Source: Chara braunii (taxonomy: Eukaryota > Streptophyta > Charophyceae > Charales > Characeae). Taken from it: a DNA stretch of 64,000 nt. Both the position numbers and the translations under genes were made by a program. The stretch's first letter is position 1. Each line of letters opens with the position of its first letter. The notes under the pieces were generated by a model that saw only the letters and a list, made by a program, of their open reading frames with translations, was not told where the DNA came from and did no database searches. The stretch is taken from the NCBI GenBank assembly GCA_003427395.1, contig BFEA01000021.1:4602275-4666274 (forward strand), written 5' to 3'. Of the stretch, positions 55,795 through 64,000 are shown in pieces.

Positions 55795-55856
55795 GCAGGC
55801 CTTAGCTCAGTTGGTAACCCATGAACTGTTGAAACACAGCCAAAGCTCGAGTCCAT
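55795..55856 (+). repeat. tRNA-like sequence, probable SINE head or tRNA relic
   Basis: TTAGCTCAGTTGGTA fits a pol III A box and GCTCGAGTCC fits a B box about 43 bp downstream, the spacing of tRNA genes. The T arm does not pair and an acceptor stem is not formed, so it is not a working tRNA. A MITE is inserted at its 3' side (CAT at 55854-55856). A similar downstream half occurs near 45047 (ATGAACTGTTGAAATGCAGA, GAGTTTAAATCC). Confidence 0.45.
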
Positions 55857-55980
55857 GGGCCTTGCGGCACTACTCTCCACATGCACAAAAGACGAACAAA
55901 AATTGCCAGTGTATCTTTCCATGTTCTAGCAGTTCATTCAGTCTCAGATTGCACATTTGGAGAGTATTGCAGCGTGGCCC
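55857..55980. mobile_element. Harbinger-type MITE, 124 bp, TSD CAT
   Basis: GGGCCTTGCGGCACTACTCT and GGAGAGTATTGCAGCGTGGC plus CC form inverted ends with CAT outside both (55854-55856 and 55981-55983). The interior GTATCTTTCCATGTTCTAGC is typical of the family. Confidence 0.83.
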
Positions 55981-55987
55981 CATGATT

Positions 55988-56220
55988 CTCCTTTTTTTTT
56001 TTTGTTGTTTCTTTTTAAATAGCCCAGGTTGTTGTTGTTTCTTTTTAAATAGCCCAGGTTGTTGTGGAGGTGGGTACTGGACCCGGTTTCCAGCAGGTGC
56101 TGCTCCCCACCAATAGATGGAGCCGCGTGGGGAAGTGCTAGCGGTGCCTGCTCCTATCAGCACCCCCAGCACGACCTCGGGCACTCCATTAAAAAAAAAA
56201 AAAAAAGAAAAAAAAAAAAA
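55988..56220 (+). mobile_element. SINE-like element, copy 3, with an inverted tail fragment upstream
   Basis: The body, 56068-56190, is on the plus strand: GGTACTGG-type start, CCAGCAGGTGCTGCTCCCCA, CCAATAGATGGAGCC, CTGCTCCTATCAGCACCCCC, then poly(A) from 56191. Directly upstream, 55988-56066 holds T-rich sequence and a duplicated ~29-bp block containing TTTCTTTTTAAATAGCCCAG. That resembles the tail of an inverted copy (AGCCCAG after poly(T) in copy 1). Confidence 0.6.
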
Positions 56221-56767
56221 GACCGATGGTGGTCACCCACAGTACTCTGCCACTCGGTTGTCCAGCTGAACCCCTCTGAAGACCCCACCCCCCCTGTCCT
56301 ACCCTAGTGTTAACCACCCGGGACCATCACCCATCACCATCCTGGCAGCTTGACCTGACTAGACAGCAGTTGCAGGCACCCGGGCTAAGCAGAGACACCT
56401 ACCCCCCTGCTCAGCCCTGGTTGAAGCAGATGCCGTGCAAGCCTGATTGCATAGGGACTTCCGGAGCTAGGTATGAACATGCTACTGCAGCCTACAGGTC
56501 TTCATGAGGGTGCACAGTGGCTCCCATCTAGCACAGTTGTGTGGTGATGACAGAGAGCTGGGAATCCTCCGTTCCCTCGTGTGTCCCTGGGGCTAGGTCC
56601 CGCTTGCACGAATTAAGAGATAGAGACCGTAGATAGCCTAGATCAACGGCCGAAATCTCCTAATCCGTGCAAGTGGGACCTTGCCCCTGGAGCCTGTTCC
56701 CGCCCTGCAGTAAGGTGCAGTATCTTCTGACACCCTCGACATGGGGGCCAGTCAGTTCAATGATCAT

Positions 56768-56890
56768 AGGCCTGGCTGCAGTACTCTCCAAATGTGCAAA
56801 ATGATACTGAATCCAGTCGTCGAACATGGAAAGATACATTGGGGGTCTTTTTTCGTCTTTGTGCATGTGGAGAGTAGTGCAGCGAGGGCC
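56768..56890. mobile_element. Harbinger-type MITE, 123 bp, TSD CAT
   Basis: AGGCCTGGCTGCAGTACTCT and GGAGAGTAGTGCAGCGAGGG plus CC form slightly diverged inverted ends. CAT flanks both (56765-56767 and 56891-56893). The interior is GAACATGGAAAGATACATTG. Confidence 0.8.
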
Positions 56891-56942
56891 CATACCTCAA
56901 GACTTTTTTTTTTTTTTTGAGAGGGGTGGAGGGGGCCCCATA

Positions 56943-56984
<42 letters not shown>

Positions 56985-57014
56985 AAAGAGTGGTGGGGGG
57001 GGGGCGCATATCTC

Positions 57015-57122
57015 AAGAGTTCGATGAGATAGATGAGAGGGGGGAAAAAAAAGAAAAAAAAGAAAGAGAAGGGGGGAAAACAAAAAAAGGGTTTGCTCTG
57101 CCTCCATAACGCACGTTGGCGG
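57015..57122. repeat. 108-bp block, copy 1 (artefactual duplication)
   Basis: Identical to 57165-57272 over 108 bases, including imperfect A/G-rich runs. It abuts the adapter at 57123. Perfect identity of such unstable sequence on both sides of an adapter argues for assembly of one locus twice. Confidence 0.9.
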
Positions 57123-57160
57123 CTGTCTCTTATACACATCTAGATGTGTATAAGAGACAG
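57123..57160. other. Nextera mate-pair junction adapter left in the assembly
   Basis: CTGTCTCTTATACACATCT followed by its reverse complement AGATGTGTATAAGAGACAG: 38 bases equal to the Tn5 mosaic-end junction adapter of Nextera libraries. It is synthetic and not part of the genome. Confidence 0.98.
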
Positions 57161-57164
57161 CCTT

Positions 57165-57272
57165 AAGAGTTCGATGAGATAGATGAGAGGGGGGAAAAAA
57201 AAGAAAAAAAAGAAAGAGAAGGGGGGAAAACAAAAAAAGGGTTTGCTCTGCCTCCATAACGCACGTTGGCGG
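57165..57272. repeat. 108-bp block, copy 2 (artefactual duplication)
   Basis: Exact copy of 57015-57122, separated from the adapter by CCTT. Real sequence probably continues from here into 57273. Confidence 0.9.
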
Positions 57273-57772
57273 CGCGGCACAATTTGCCGTTGGGGGAACG
57301 ATGGGAGTTGGGCGGCCGCAGGAGCGCAACGCTAATTCCGGCGCTACAGCGCTATCGGAAACGATAGCGAGTTGGACGCAGGCATTACGCCTCGCGATAG
57401 CGTGTCGTGCCTTTTTTCCTTCTTCCTTGGCATTTCCGAAGGAGGGGGAGGGAGGGCCTGCTTTCACCATTCTTCCTATGGTGCGAGCCTCCCGTGAGAT
57501 ACGAGGCGGCCAAGGCAGCGACCCGGCTCGGGAAGGACTCAGACTTGGTGATGTGGGACTCGGGACTAAGAGAGATCTGGCTGGTGCCTTAGTTTGCTCC
57601 CGATGGGGCATTGCTGAAGAACTGGCGTTTTCAAGACATGTCATCTGCGGCTTTGACCAAGTCTTAGGCGTGGAGTGGCACTGTTTCAGTTGCAGGTATA
57701 ACGTTTCCCCCCCCTCTCCTTTGCACGCTCTCTCTCGCGTCTTTTGACCTGAACTGTGAGGAGAAAGGAGAA

Positions 57773-57910
57773 ATGCAACATGCTATTATAGGTTACCCAT
57801 ATTTATTGGAAGCTTCTACTCCAACTTTTCTTTTAGTAGTAGCACAATACGAGGAGGTTTTCTTAATATTTTGGTTAGACTCGTTAAGACGGGCTTTGGC
57901 TCTGTCTTAA
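57773..57910 (+). CDS. Short AT-rich open frame, unidentified
   Basis: ATG 57773 to TAA 57908-57910 encodes 45 residues (MQHAIIGYPYLLEASTPTFL, then LVVAQYEEVFLIFWLDSLRR). Codons are mostly A/T-ending, unlike the GC-richer flanks, and the product is hydrophobic. It could be a scrap of organelle DNA captured in the 5' region of LINE D, or chance. It is unlikely to be a real nuclear gene. Confidence 0.2.
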   Translation: MQHAIIGYPYLLEASTPTFLLVVAQYEEVFLIFWLDSLRRALALS

Positions 57911-57927
57911 TTTAGTTGACATTCGGT

Positions 57928-60240
57928 ATGGCGGCCCCAGGCCCCCCGCGACCTATTTCGCCGGATGAAAAGCAGCGCATCCGGGATATGATTTCGCAGT
58001 GTTACCTGGATGGAATTCTCCCTCCCCGCTTGGCTTCGTCCATAGTTGAGGAGGGAGAGGACTATGTGAAGGTCACTGTAAACCCCGAACTTTACGAAAT
58101 CCAGGCCGAATGGCTCCGCGAGCACGCGGTTACTATTCTCTTCGGAGAAGAATCCACGTCGGTCCCCATCGATATTAAAAAACGATTAGTGCGGATTTAT
58201 GAAGATGGATGAGTTAGTCCATCTCATGTTTCCTCGCCTTTGAAGAGGGGCCTGTTTCACAACAAGGCTCGTAACTTGATTACTTATATTGCCCCTTCTA
58301 GCGAGGTAGCGTCGTGGATGCTCAAAATGGCGCAAACTGAGATTGAGCTGGACAAGGTCAAGTACAGGATCTCTTTTAGACCTTGGATGACGGAAACCGA
58401 GCTCTAGGCATGGAGGGAGGTCGCGAGACACCGGTTCTTTTGGATCAGGTGTCAACAGGTTCCTGTTGGAGTCCTCCCCCTCCTCCCTGGAGCAATCCGC
58501 GATGCTTACGGCAACAAGATTATTAAGGAGTATCCTGTTTTTAAGGATAAGCTGGACTCGGACCTATTAAATGTAAGATTCAAATTGGAATCAGCCGCCA
58601 GGCTTCGGTATAAGAGGTATCTCGTGGTTGATCTGGGGTCTAATGGTTATGTAGAGCTGGAAGTGGTATGCGCAGAGACCCCATGGTGCCCTGCTTGCAG
58701 ACAACACTTTCATTCTGAAGGAGACGAGTTCTGCCAATCGAGCAAAAAGAAGTCATATGCGAAAGCGGTAAAGGGGAAGGGTAAGGGAGACTCTCATGGG
58801 AAAGGAGGGAAAGAAGTACAAAGAAAGGACGACGCAGGGAAAAGGGGAGAGAAGGGAGAGAACCGGAAGGAGGTGGGTAAGGATGGAGGAAAGAAACAGA
58901 AGGGGGAGGGAGACAAGGACACGAGTGAGGACAAGAGGGAGGAAAATGGGTGAGGAAGGGGAAGGAGGGGAAAGACGGGAAGTTCTTTGCGTCTCCTGAG
59001 AAGCAGAAGAGTCAAAAACATATCCTCCAGTTTTGGATAAGACTGACCCTGGTGTGGATAAAGGAGGAAATACAACTGAGGCTACAACCGTGGGCTCAGG
59101 GGTTTCTCTAGTTGTCACCACCGATAAGATGGAAGAGGATCGCCCCGCCCCTGGACGAGAAAAACGTAAAAGAGATGACGACAACGAGACCAATGGAGTT
59201 CTTACCGAACGCGATTTGGTTATAAAAGGCAATGAGATTGTTTTACACAAGGGGGGTTTCCCTCCCCCTGGCCTTGGGACCCTCTCCCCCTCCCCCCCCA
59301 CAAGGGAGGAGGAGGAAGAGGAGTCCCTTGCCCAATCTGAAGACGATGAGGACGATCAATCAGATGCACCCTCGGCCTGTAGATATATAAACGAGACTTA
59401 TTTATCCTCTCAGGACGAGGGGGAATATGATTCTGATTTGGGCGTTAAAAATCTGTATCTCTTAAAGTTTGCTGACCCCGTCCCTGCTGTTCCAGTTACG
59501 TCTTCTGGTTCAGATAAGGAGGACTTTCGATCTGTCGATAGCCGTAATTGGACTCCAGGTACGGATGAGGGGATCAGCAACGGGGAGAGGACCATTACCC
59601 CTCTCTCTGCTGCCTCCCCGGCTAAGAAGCAGTGTGCCGCTAAAAGGGTTAAGCCGTCCGCTGCGATTAAGGAGCTTCCCTCGTCTTCTATTAGTCTACA
59701 ACCCCCCCCAAGAAGTCGGAAGTTCGTTCCAAAGGGAACCAGGGAAAACCTCGTGAGACAAAGAAAGCCCTGAACTTTGCTCAGCCCATGCTGACTTTGT
59801 CAGCGAAGGACAGGCAAGAAGGTAACCTCAAGGAATTTCTGATTCCCCTTGTGATCACGGCCTCGCCCCATGGCCCCATGGTCCTCACGTTGTTGGACAA
59901 GGACGAATCCCTATCTCTCCCGGCGGTCCCCACCACAGGACCACCTTCAGACTCCTTATGGTATTCAGCCACTAAGGAACAAGTGCTTCGTGACTTGGGC
60001 GTCTGCACGCTGTTGCAGATTCCTAAACGGGGCCGTTATATAGCGTCCAAGTCACAGGGCAAGAAGACTGTACTCCATATAGCCTGCCTTGCCTTTCAGG
60101 CAGGCCCTGAGGTTCCGGAAAAAAAACGCTCTCAGCCTTTTTATTGGCTTCCTCTGACCCGCTTTCTGGACATAAACTCAGACACGCTAAGAGACATCAG
60201 CCTCCCAGAAGGCCTCTCTGCTATAGATGTGGCGCAATGA
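57928..60240 (+). pseudogene. LINE D ORF1: nucleic-acid-binding protein, stops and frameshift
   Basis: ATG 57928 (MAAPGPPRPISPDEKQRIRD) starts a domain like that of LINE B, ending RIYEDG. TGA at 58210-58212 replaces the Trp codon of the EDGW motif, and a TAG near 58405 follows METEL-type sequence; both are in frame. The CCHC-like knuckle reads WCPACRQHFHSEGDEFC (CX2CX4HX6C, spacing two longer than usual). A Lys/Gly/Glu-rich linker ends at 58953, and the frame changes before 59033-59773 (acidic, disordered). A further frame, 59788-60240, holds the C-terminal domain: FLIPLVITASPHGPMVLTLL, SDSLWYSATKEQVLRDLGV, QPFYWLPLTRFLDINSDTLR. Confidence 0.78.
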
Positions 60241-60426
60241 TTACACATCTCAGAGGCAGTTGATGGCTTTGCCTCAGAGAGATTCATAACTGACATGTCA
60301 GCTCCTTTCCTCCCCCCCCCCCCTCTGATCTGGGTCGCGAACCCACCCTCCCAAGAGGTAGGGGAGCTGTGAGCTGGAAGAAGTCAACAACCCGCATCCA
60401 AATCCCACGCGGCAGAGGGTCTGGAG

Positions 60427-63400
60427 ATGGTTCTACCAAGTAGAATCAGACTCCTGACTTGGAATGTATGTGGCTTTGGAGACTCTAACAAAAGATATAA
60501 GAACGTTAGATTTAAAGACTGGATTCACTCGCAAAATGTGCAGATTGCCTGCCTACAAGAAACTAAGTCAGATCATAACAAGATTGCCTCCATTCATCGG
60601 TGGTGGGATGGCCCACAGGTCTGGGCCCCAGCAGATGGAAGTAGGGGAGGAGTGGCCATTTTGGTCCATAAAGACCTCGATATCGCTATCCTAGACCAAT
60701 ATTATGATAATGGGGGTCGATGGGCTTGGCTTAAATTATCTCTGGAATCAGAATAATGGGCTATTATGACTGTTTATGCCCCTGTAGAGTACAAAGGACG
60801 ACAGGATTTTTTCGCAAACTTACCGTCTCATCTCCCAGACGCAGAAAATCTGGTTATTTGTGGCGATTGGAATGCAATATTGAATCTCGGCTTAGACACA
60901 CTGAGCCTGACCCCCTTGCGCAATGACTCAATCCTGCTCTCCTCCTTGATGGAAACATAGTCCCTGTCCGACCCTTACAGAACTTTCCACCCCCATGAGA
61001 ATGGGTTTACGTGGTTTCCCCCCCCCTCCACTCCAACCGCCTTGGCACCGAGAAAAAGACTTGACTTCTTCTTAGCCCGTGGCACCCCTTGGGACCGCAG
61101 TATGTGGTGCGAGGTGATTCCCGCTACGATGTCTGACCACTATCCAGGTCTACTGGACATCCTCCCCAAGGATACGATCGACCGTCATCGCCCGCCTTTT
61201 CAATTAAACACAAACCTTCTGAAAGATCCCGGGATCATCGATTGGATTAACGATCATCTGAAGAGATGGTTGGAGGCGAAGTCTCTCTTTACCGATTACT
61301 TGCAGTGGGCAGACACAGGGATTGCCATCATCAGACAAGGCTTAATCACCTTCTCTAGGATGAAGGCAGCCAAGAGAAAATGGGAAGAGAACACCCTGGT
61401 GAAAACAATAAGCCAGGCGGAGTCCTTAATAGGGAAAGACCCATTTTCGGATTTTTATTGGTCCAGAGTTCGCAGGGATGCATTGGCCCGCCTAGAGTCT
61501 TTAGAGATTAGGAAACAAGCAGAATGGATCAAATTTCTGAGATTGAGAGGAATTATTGGTTATGATAGGATGACAAAGCTGACGTTTCGTTCGCTTTTGC
61601 TTTGTAAATCTAAATCTCTCATTAGGGAACTTTCACACCCCTTCGATTGTTCGGCTCCGATAGCATTAGACACGATACAAATAACCACTCGTCGTCCCAC
61701 GGACCCCTGCCGTTGGGATATGTCGGACTCCTCACCTTTTTGGAATTGCTCCACGAAGGTTATCTCCCACAATGCGGCACTTGAACTAGATAAACCAATG
61801 GAAATCCCGGAATTGCTTATTGCGGCTAAGGCAATGGCTAAAGGCAAATGCCCAGGCTTGGACGACTTGCCAATAGAGCTTTTTTTGGCTACATGGGAGA
61901 CTGCTGCACCGTTTTTATGTGATATCTATAATCAGGCCCTCCACTCGGGCCGTCTCCCGAAGGGATTCACTCAGGGCATGATCTCCCTCATGTATAAAAA
62001 GGGGGATAAAAGAGAAGTCCGCAATTGGAGACCCATTTCGGTATTGAACGTCACCTATAAGCTCTTTGCTAAAACCTTAGCTTTGCGCCTAGCCAAACTC
62101 CTGCCCGCCCTGATTGGGTGGGAACAAGGGGCCTTCGTTAAAGGGCGGTCCATTTTTGATAACATAATTTCTGCCATTCAAGCTTTGGAAGTTATTGGTC
62201 GGGAAAAAAAGGACGCGCAGTCCTTCTCCTGGATATGGAGAAGGCCTACGACAAGGTGGGGTGGAGTTTTGTCCACACCACCCTAATTAAGATGGGTTTC
62301 GGCCCTGGATTTCGGACTTGGGTGGGCGCTAGCTATGAGTTTGCGGCTTCGTCAGTCCTGGTCAATGGCAAATTGTCTGACGAATTTCTGTTGACTCGCT
62401 CCCTAAGACAGGGTTGTCCCTTAACTCCACTCTTATTTATTCTGCAGTTAGAAATTCTCTTAGATAATATTAGAAGCAATAATAATTTGGTTGGCCTGAA
62501 GCTCACCCCTGAACTAGAGTGGAAAGGGGGGGCTATTGCTGATGACCTTACGGTAGCCTGCGATAATAGCTCATCTTTTCTTCACGAACTTAGGAAAATT
62601 CTTGATACGTACTACGAGCTGTCTGAAGCTTCCATAAATTGGGATAAATCTATATATCTCCTTCCCTGCTCTCGAGAGTTGAGTGTGGATTGGGGGTTGA
62701 AACGGTGCCCCGCTAATGCTTCTGACCGGTTTTTGGGGGTTCAGATCTCACTTTCTGACTGTTCTGCAGCCTAAGATTCATTGCTTGCGGATAAAGTTAC
62801 GACAAGAATTACCAGCTGGGTTCGGAACTTTAAATTATCTATCTTTGGACGAGTCCTCGTACTTACCTCAGCAGCATTTTCCCTCTTATGGTTTACACTC
62901 TCTGTTCATCTGTTGGGAGAGGCTGCTTACTCACGCATCAAGAGAGGGGTTGCGCGCTATATTTGGAAACCGGCAGCAGTCCTCCAGCAAGGCTTCATAT
63001 GGAAAGTGGCGTGCGAGACTATTGCATTGGCCAGATCACAGGGGGGCTTGGGTCTCATAGACCCTGTCCTGCAGAACCTGGCGTTACTCAGCAAATGGGT
63101 TATTGTTGCTGCTTTTGGAAGCCGGACTAAACTATGGGTTCGTCTGGCTGAATACATCCTCTCCAAGGAGTGGGGATTGTCAAGGGGCGCTGACGTTTGG
63201 CTCTGTTTTTTTATTCCATCCTTTGCTGCAAGAAAGCCCATGTCTAGGATTTGGCGTAATATCTTGCATGCCTAACATAAGTTGTTTCCGGTTGTTCTCA
63301 GACAACCTGATACAAGAGGGAAGTGCTAAATCAAATACTTTTCGAAAATCCCTTTATTAAAACAGCAGAAAACACTCTTTTTAAGGCTGATGGGAGCCCA

Positions 63401-63840
63401 TGCTCGTTTGGCAGGGCCTGGATAGAGAAGGGGATTGTACAGATTAAAGATATATGGGATGCTGATCAGGGGTCGTGGATACCTGAATCTGAGCTCCGAC
63501 GGAAACTGGGCAGACTTCGCAATATAACTACCAATTATGCAACATTGCTCAGGGTCATTCCAGCGTATTTGTCGGCTTTGCTACCCAACACAGTGGAACA
63601 TGGCCCGGGGACCTGGCTCTCAGACTTAGGTGATTCTCGAGAAATCTTGCGAGTTATAGGTCCAGACTTACCACACGATATAAAGGTGCAAGTCTGGAAA
63701 AAGAAGCCTAGGCCTTCGGCACACTCTGCACTCTTTAAGGGAAAGGACAAGACGATTCCTTCAACCATTGACTTAGTCGAATGTCGTGTCTTAGTGAACC
63801 CGCAAGCAAAACAGGAAACAATTTCCCTTATTATAGACAA
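60427..63840 (+). pseudogene. LINE D ORF2: endonuclease and reverse transcriptase, broken
   Basis: ATG 60427 opens the APE endonuclease: LLTWNVCGFG, LQETKS, TVYAPVEYKG, ICGDWNAIL, KRLDFFLAR and MSDHYPGLLD. TAA (60754) and TAG (60958) interrupt it in frame. RT motifs: SLMYKKGDKREVRNWRPIS and AFVKGRSIFDNI. A -1 shift at an A7 run (62204-62210) leads into LLLDMEKAYDKVGW, SLRQGCPLTPLLFILQ and AIADDLTVAC, with catalytic ADD present. TAA 62772 follows RFLGVQISLSDCSAA, and the frame resumes through LSIFGRVLV. The C-terminal region (PFIKTAENTLFKADGS, GRAWIEKGIVQIKDIW) runs in another frame to about 63840. No C-terminal zinc finger was seen before the sequence changes. Confidence 0.85.
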
Positions 63841-63914
63841 GTGGAACCCGCCACGGCTACGCTGTGGCTCACAGCAACGCTCGCTGATGGCGTCTTATGG
63901 CGTCTGCTCTGTCC

Positions 63915-63918
<4 letters not shown>

Positions 63919-63974
<56 letters not shown>
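63919..63974. repeat. (CT)n microsatellite
   Basis: Pure CT run of about 55 bp near the window end. The last 26 bases show nothing recognisable. Confidence 0.95.
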
Positions 63975-63978
<4 letters not shown>

Positions 63979-64000
63979 TTCTTCCCGCGTTGTGTTTGGC

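Larger units (their letters stand above)
57928..63900 (+). mobile_element. LINE D: L1-like retrotransposon, decayed, plus strand
   Basis: ORF1 (57928-60240) and ORF2 (60427 to about 63840) are in the usual order with a 187-base spacer. Motifs align with LINE B throughout. Damage is moderate: two in-frame stops and a frameshift or more in ORF1, and three in-frame stops plus at least two shifts in ORF2. The 5' end lies somewhere in 57300-57927. The 3' end is not resolved before the CT tract at 63919. No target-site duplication was found. Confidence 0.85.

Noticed and set aside
56757-57644. 295-codon minus-strand open frame
   Set aside because: It runs through the Nextera adapter, the false duplication and homopolymers. 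The product is an artefact.
62197-62220. Programmed -1 frameshift as an established feature
   Set aside because: LINE C reads through this region in one frame, so I list it only as a question.

Overview
Eukaryotic nuclear DNA, almost entirely repetitive, from a draft short-read assembly. It has a 980-base N gap, two isolated N positions and an uncollapsed Nextera mate-pair junction adapter. Several features point to a plant-lineage (streptophyte) genome, and a charophyte alga such as Chara is my best guess: one intact two-domain expansin gene, plant L1-like LINEs, PIF/Harbinger elements with a trihelix (MYB/SANT-like) protein, and pseudo-copies of U2 snRNA whose 5' end follows the plant AUACCUUUCU pattern. 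The species is inference; no ribosomal RNA or organelle marker was found to fix it.

Layout. 1-6.1 kb: a decayed LINE (LINE A, minus strand). 6.2-8 kb: Gln-codon-rich tandem repeats joined to a Harbinger-transposase fragment. 8-12.2 kb: no convincing gene; short tandem repeats and a possible 723-bp element with 18-bp terminal inverted repeats. 12.2-19.3 kb: LINE B (minus), complete from poly(A) to 5' end and bounded by a 14-bp target-site duplication (TSD). 19.6-31.5 kb: many 115-400 bp MITEs ending GGG(C/T)CTCG with 3-bp duplications, including a four-element nest, plus microsatellites, LINE/SINE tails and two U2 fragments. The expansin (27.06-27.97 kb, minus) lies here behind a 31-bp minisatellite. 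31.6-40.3 kb: a whole Harbinger element with matching termini and a TAA duplication. It carries a MYB/SANT protein, an unrecognised protein (broken by two shifts) and a DDE transposase (two stops). 40.3-41.2 kb: more nested MITEs. 41.2-46.3 kb: no gene seen. 46.3-51.1 kb: LINE C (minus, heavily decayed). 51-57.9 kb: repeats, SINE-like copies, MITEs and the adapter artefact. 57.9-63.9 kb: LINE D (plus), decayed.

How the parts relate. LINEs B, C and D belong to one ORF1 lineage, and all four LINEs seem to share a C-terminal ORF1 domain that I could not name but that has Nudix-like features. The MITEs share their outermost bases and TSD length with the Harbinger element, so a Harbinger transposase of this type probably moved them. 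The Harbinger element and a composite MITE sit at the same position of two copies of one host repeat. The expansin is the only gene here that looks like an intact ordinary host gene.
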